Positions 63,893 through 64,000 of a DNA stretch of 64,000 nucleotides are shown here, in pieces. Where the stretch lies: NCBI RefSeq assembly GCF_014524565.1, contig NZ_CP060139.1:2363501-2427500 (forward strand), given 5' to 3'. The translations under genes were made by a program, and so were the position numbers. Numbering within the stretch: the first letter of the stretch is position 1; each line of letters begins with the position of its first letter. The DNA is from Croceimicrobium hydrocarbonivorans (GTDB taxonomy: Bacteria > Bacteroidota > Bacteroidia > Flavobacteriales > Schleiferiaceae). The notes beneath the pieces were generated by a model. That model made no database searches, was not told where the DNA came from, and was given only the letters and a program-made list of their open reading frames with translations.

Positions 63893-64000
63893 CACGATGA
63901 AATTTGAGACCAAGGTAAGCTCAAATGCTTGGATAGTATTTATTGCCTAAGCTTTTGCTCTCTTAACTTGGAGATAACATTAGAATTCAAAATTTGCAAA

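Noticed and set aside
1-64000. tRNA genes, rRNA genes, insertion sequences, prophage or integrase genes
   Set aside because: None was found by reading coding products and the short intergenic gaps; transposase, integrase or phage structural features are absent.

Overview
The window looks like the chromosome of a free-living aerobic member of the Bacteroidota, probably class Flavobacteriia. The evidence is an alternative complex III operon, a SprA gene (the type IX secretion/gliding outer-membrane channel), several proteins ending in T9SS sorting domains, Omp28 and DUF6029 genes, and promoters of the TAnnTTTG type instead of sigma-70 boxes. Genes are tightly packed: stop and start codons often overlap, many starts are TTG or GTG, and no intergenic gap exceeds 300 bases. 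I saw no tRNA, rRNA, CRISPR array, insertion sequence or prophage.

Layout. 1-2.5 kb: cell-envelope and translation genes (ftsX with its 5' end cut by the window edge, a DUF3098 gene, uppP, truB). 2.5-5.5 kb: small regulators and conserved proteins (Crp-like, DinB-like, MmcQ/YjbR, DUF502). 5.5-7.5 kb: a secreted PNGase-F-like protein. 7.4-10.5 kb, minus strand: a three-gene operon of response regulator, membrane-anchored HEAT-repeat protein and processive family-2 glycosyltransferase. 10.6 kb: a sirtuin. 11.4-16.2 kb: rimP-nusA-infB with a leader hairpin and a strong terminator. 16.3-21.5 kb: an AraC-type regulator and a 1580-residue secreted HYR/SprB-repeat protein. 22.2-33.5 kb: actABCDEF followed by coxB-coxA, encoding quinol:cytochrome c oxidoreductase and cytochrome oxidase in series. 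33.6-39.3 kb: ruvB, queG, an Omp28/DUF6029 locus with an apparent rearrangement, then ruvA. 39.3-46.7 kb: sprA. 46.7-50 kb: gcvH, vanZ-like, two tonB genes, cysQ. 50-54.4 kb: a second oxidase cluster (heme O synthase, two subunit III proteins, subunit IV, SCO copper chaperone, DUF420). 54.4-57.8 kb: TolC, an efflux adaptor, tsaB. 57.8-64 kb: a 7TM histidine kinase, a family-2 glycosyltransferase, a two-motif aspartic protease and a YyaL/SSP411-type thioredoxin-fold protein.

The two respiratory clusters together supply most of an ACIII-to-caa3/aa3-type oxidase chain, including heme and copper assembly. SprA and the sorting-domain proteins form a secretion and surface-display theme. Most of the window is core genome. 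The parts most worth a second look are the head-to-head pair of 5'-truncated genes meeting near 36.8 kb, the response regulator-HEAT-glycosyltransferase operon, the two large modules nested inside repeats of the giant adhesin, and an intrinsic terminator placed inside the first codons of the vanZ-like gene. I found nothing I would call a clearly new system.
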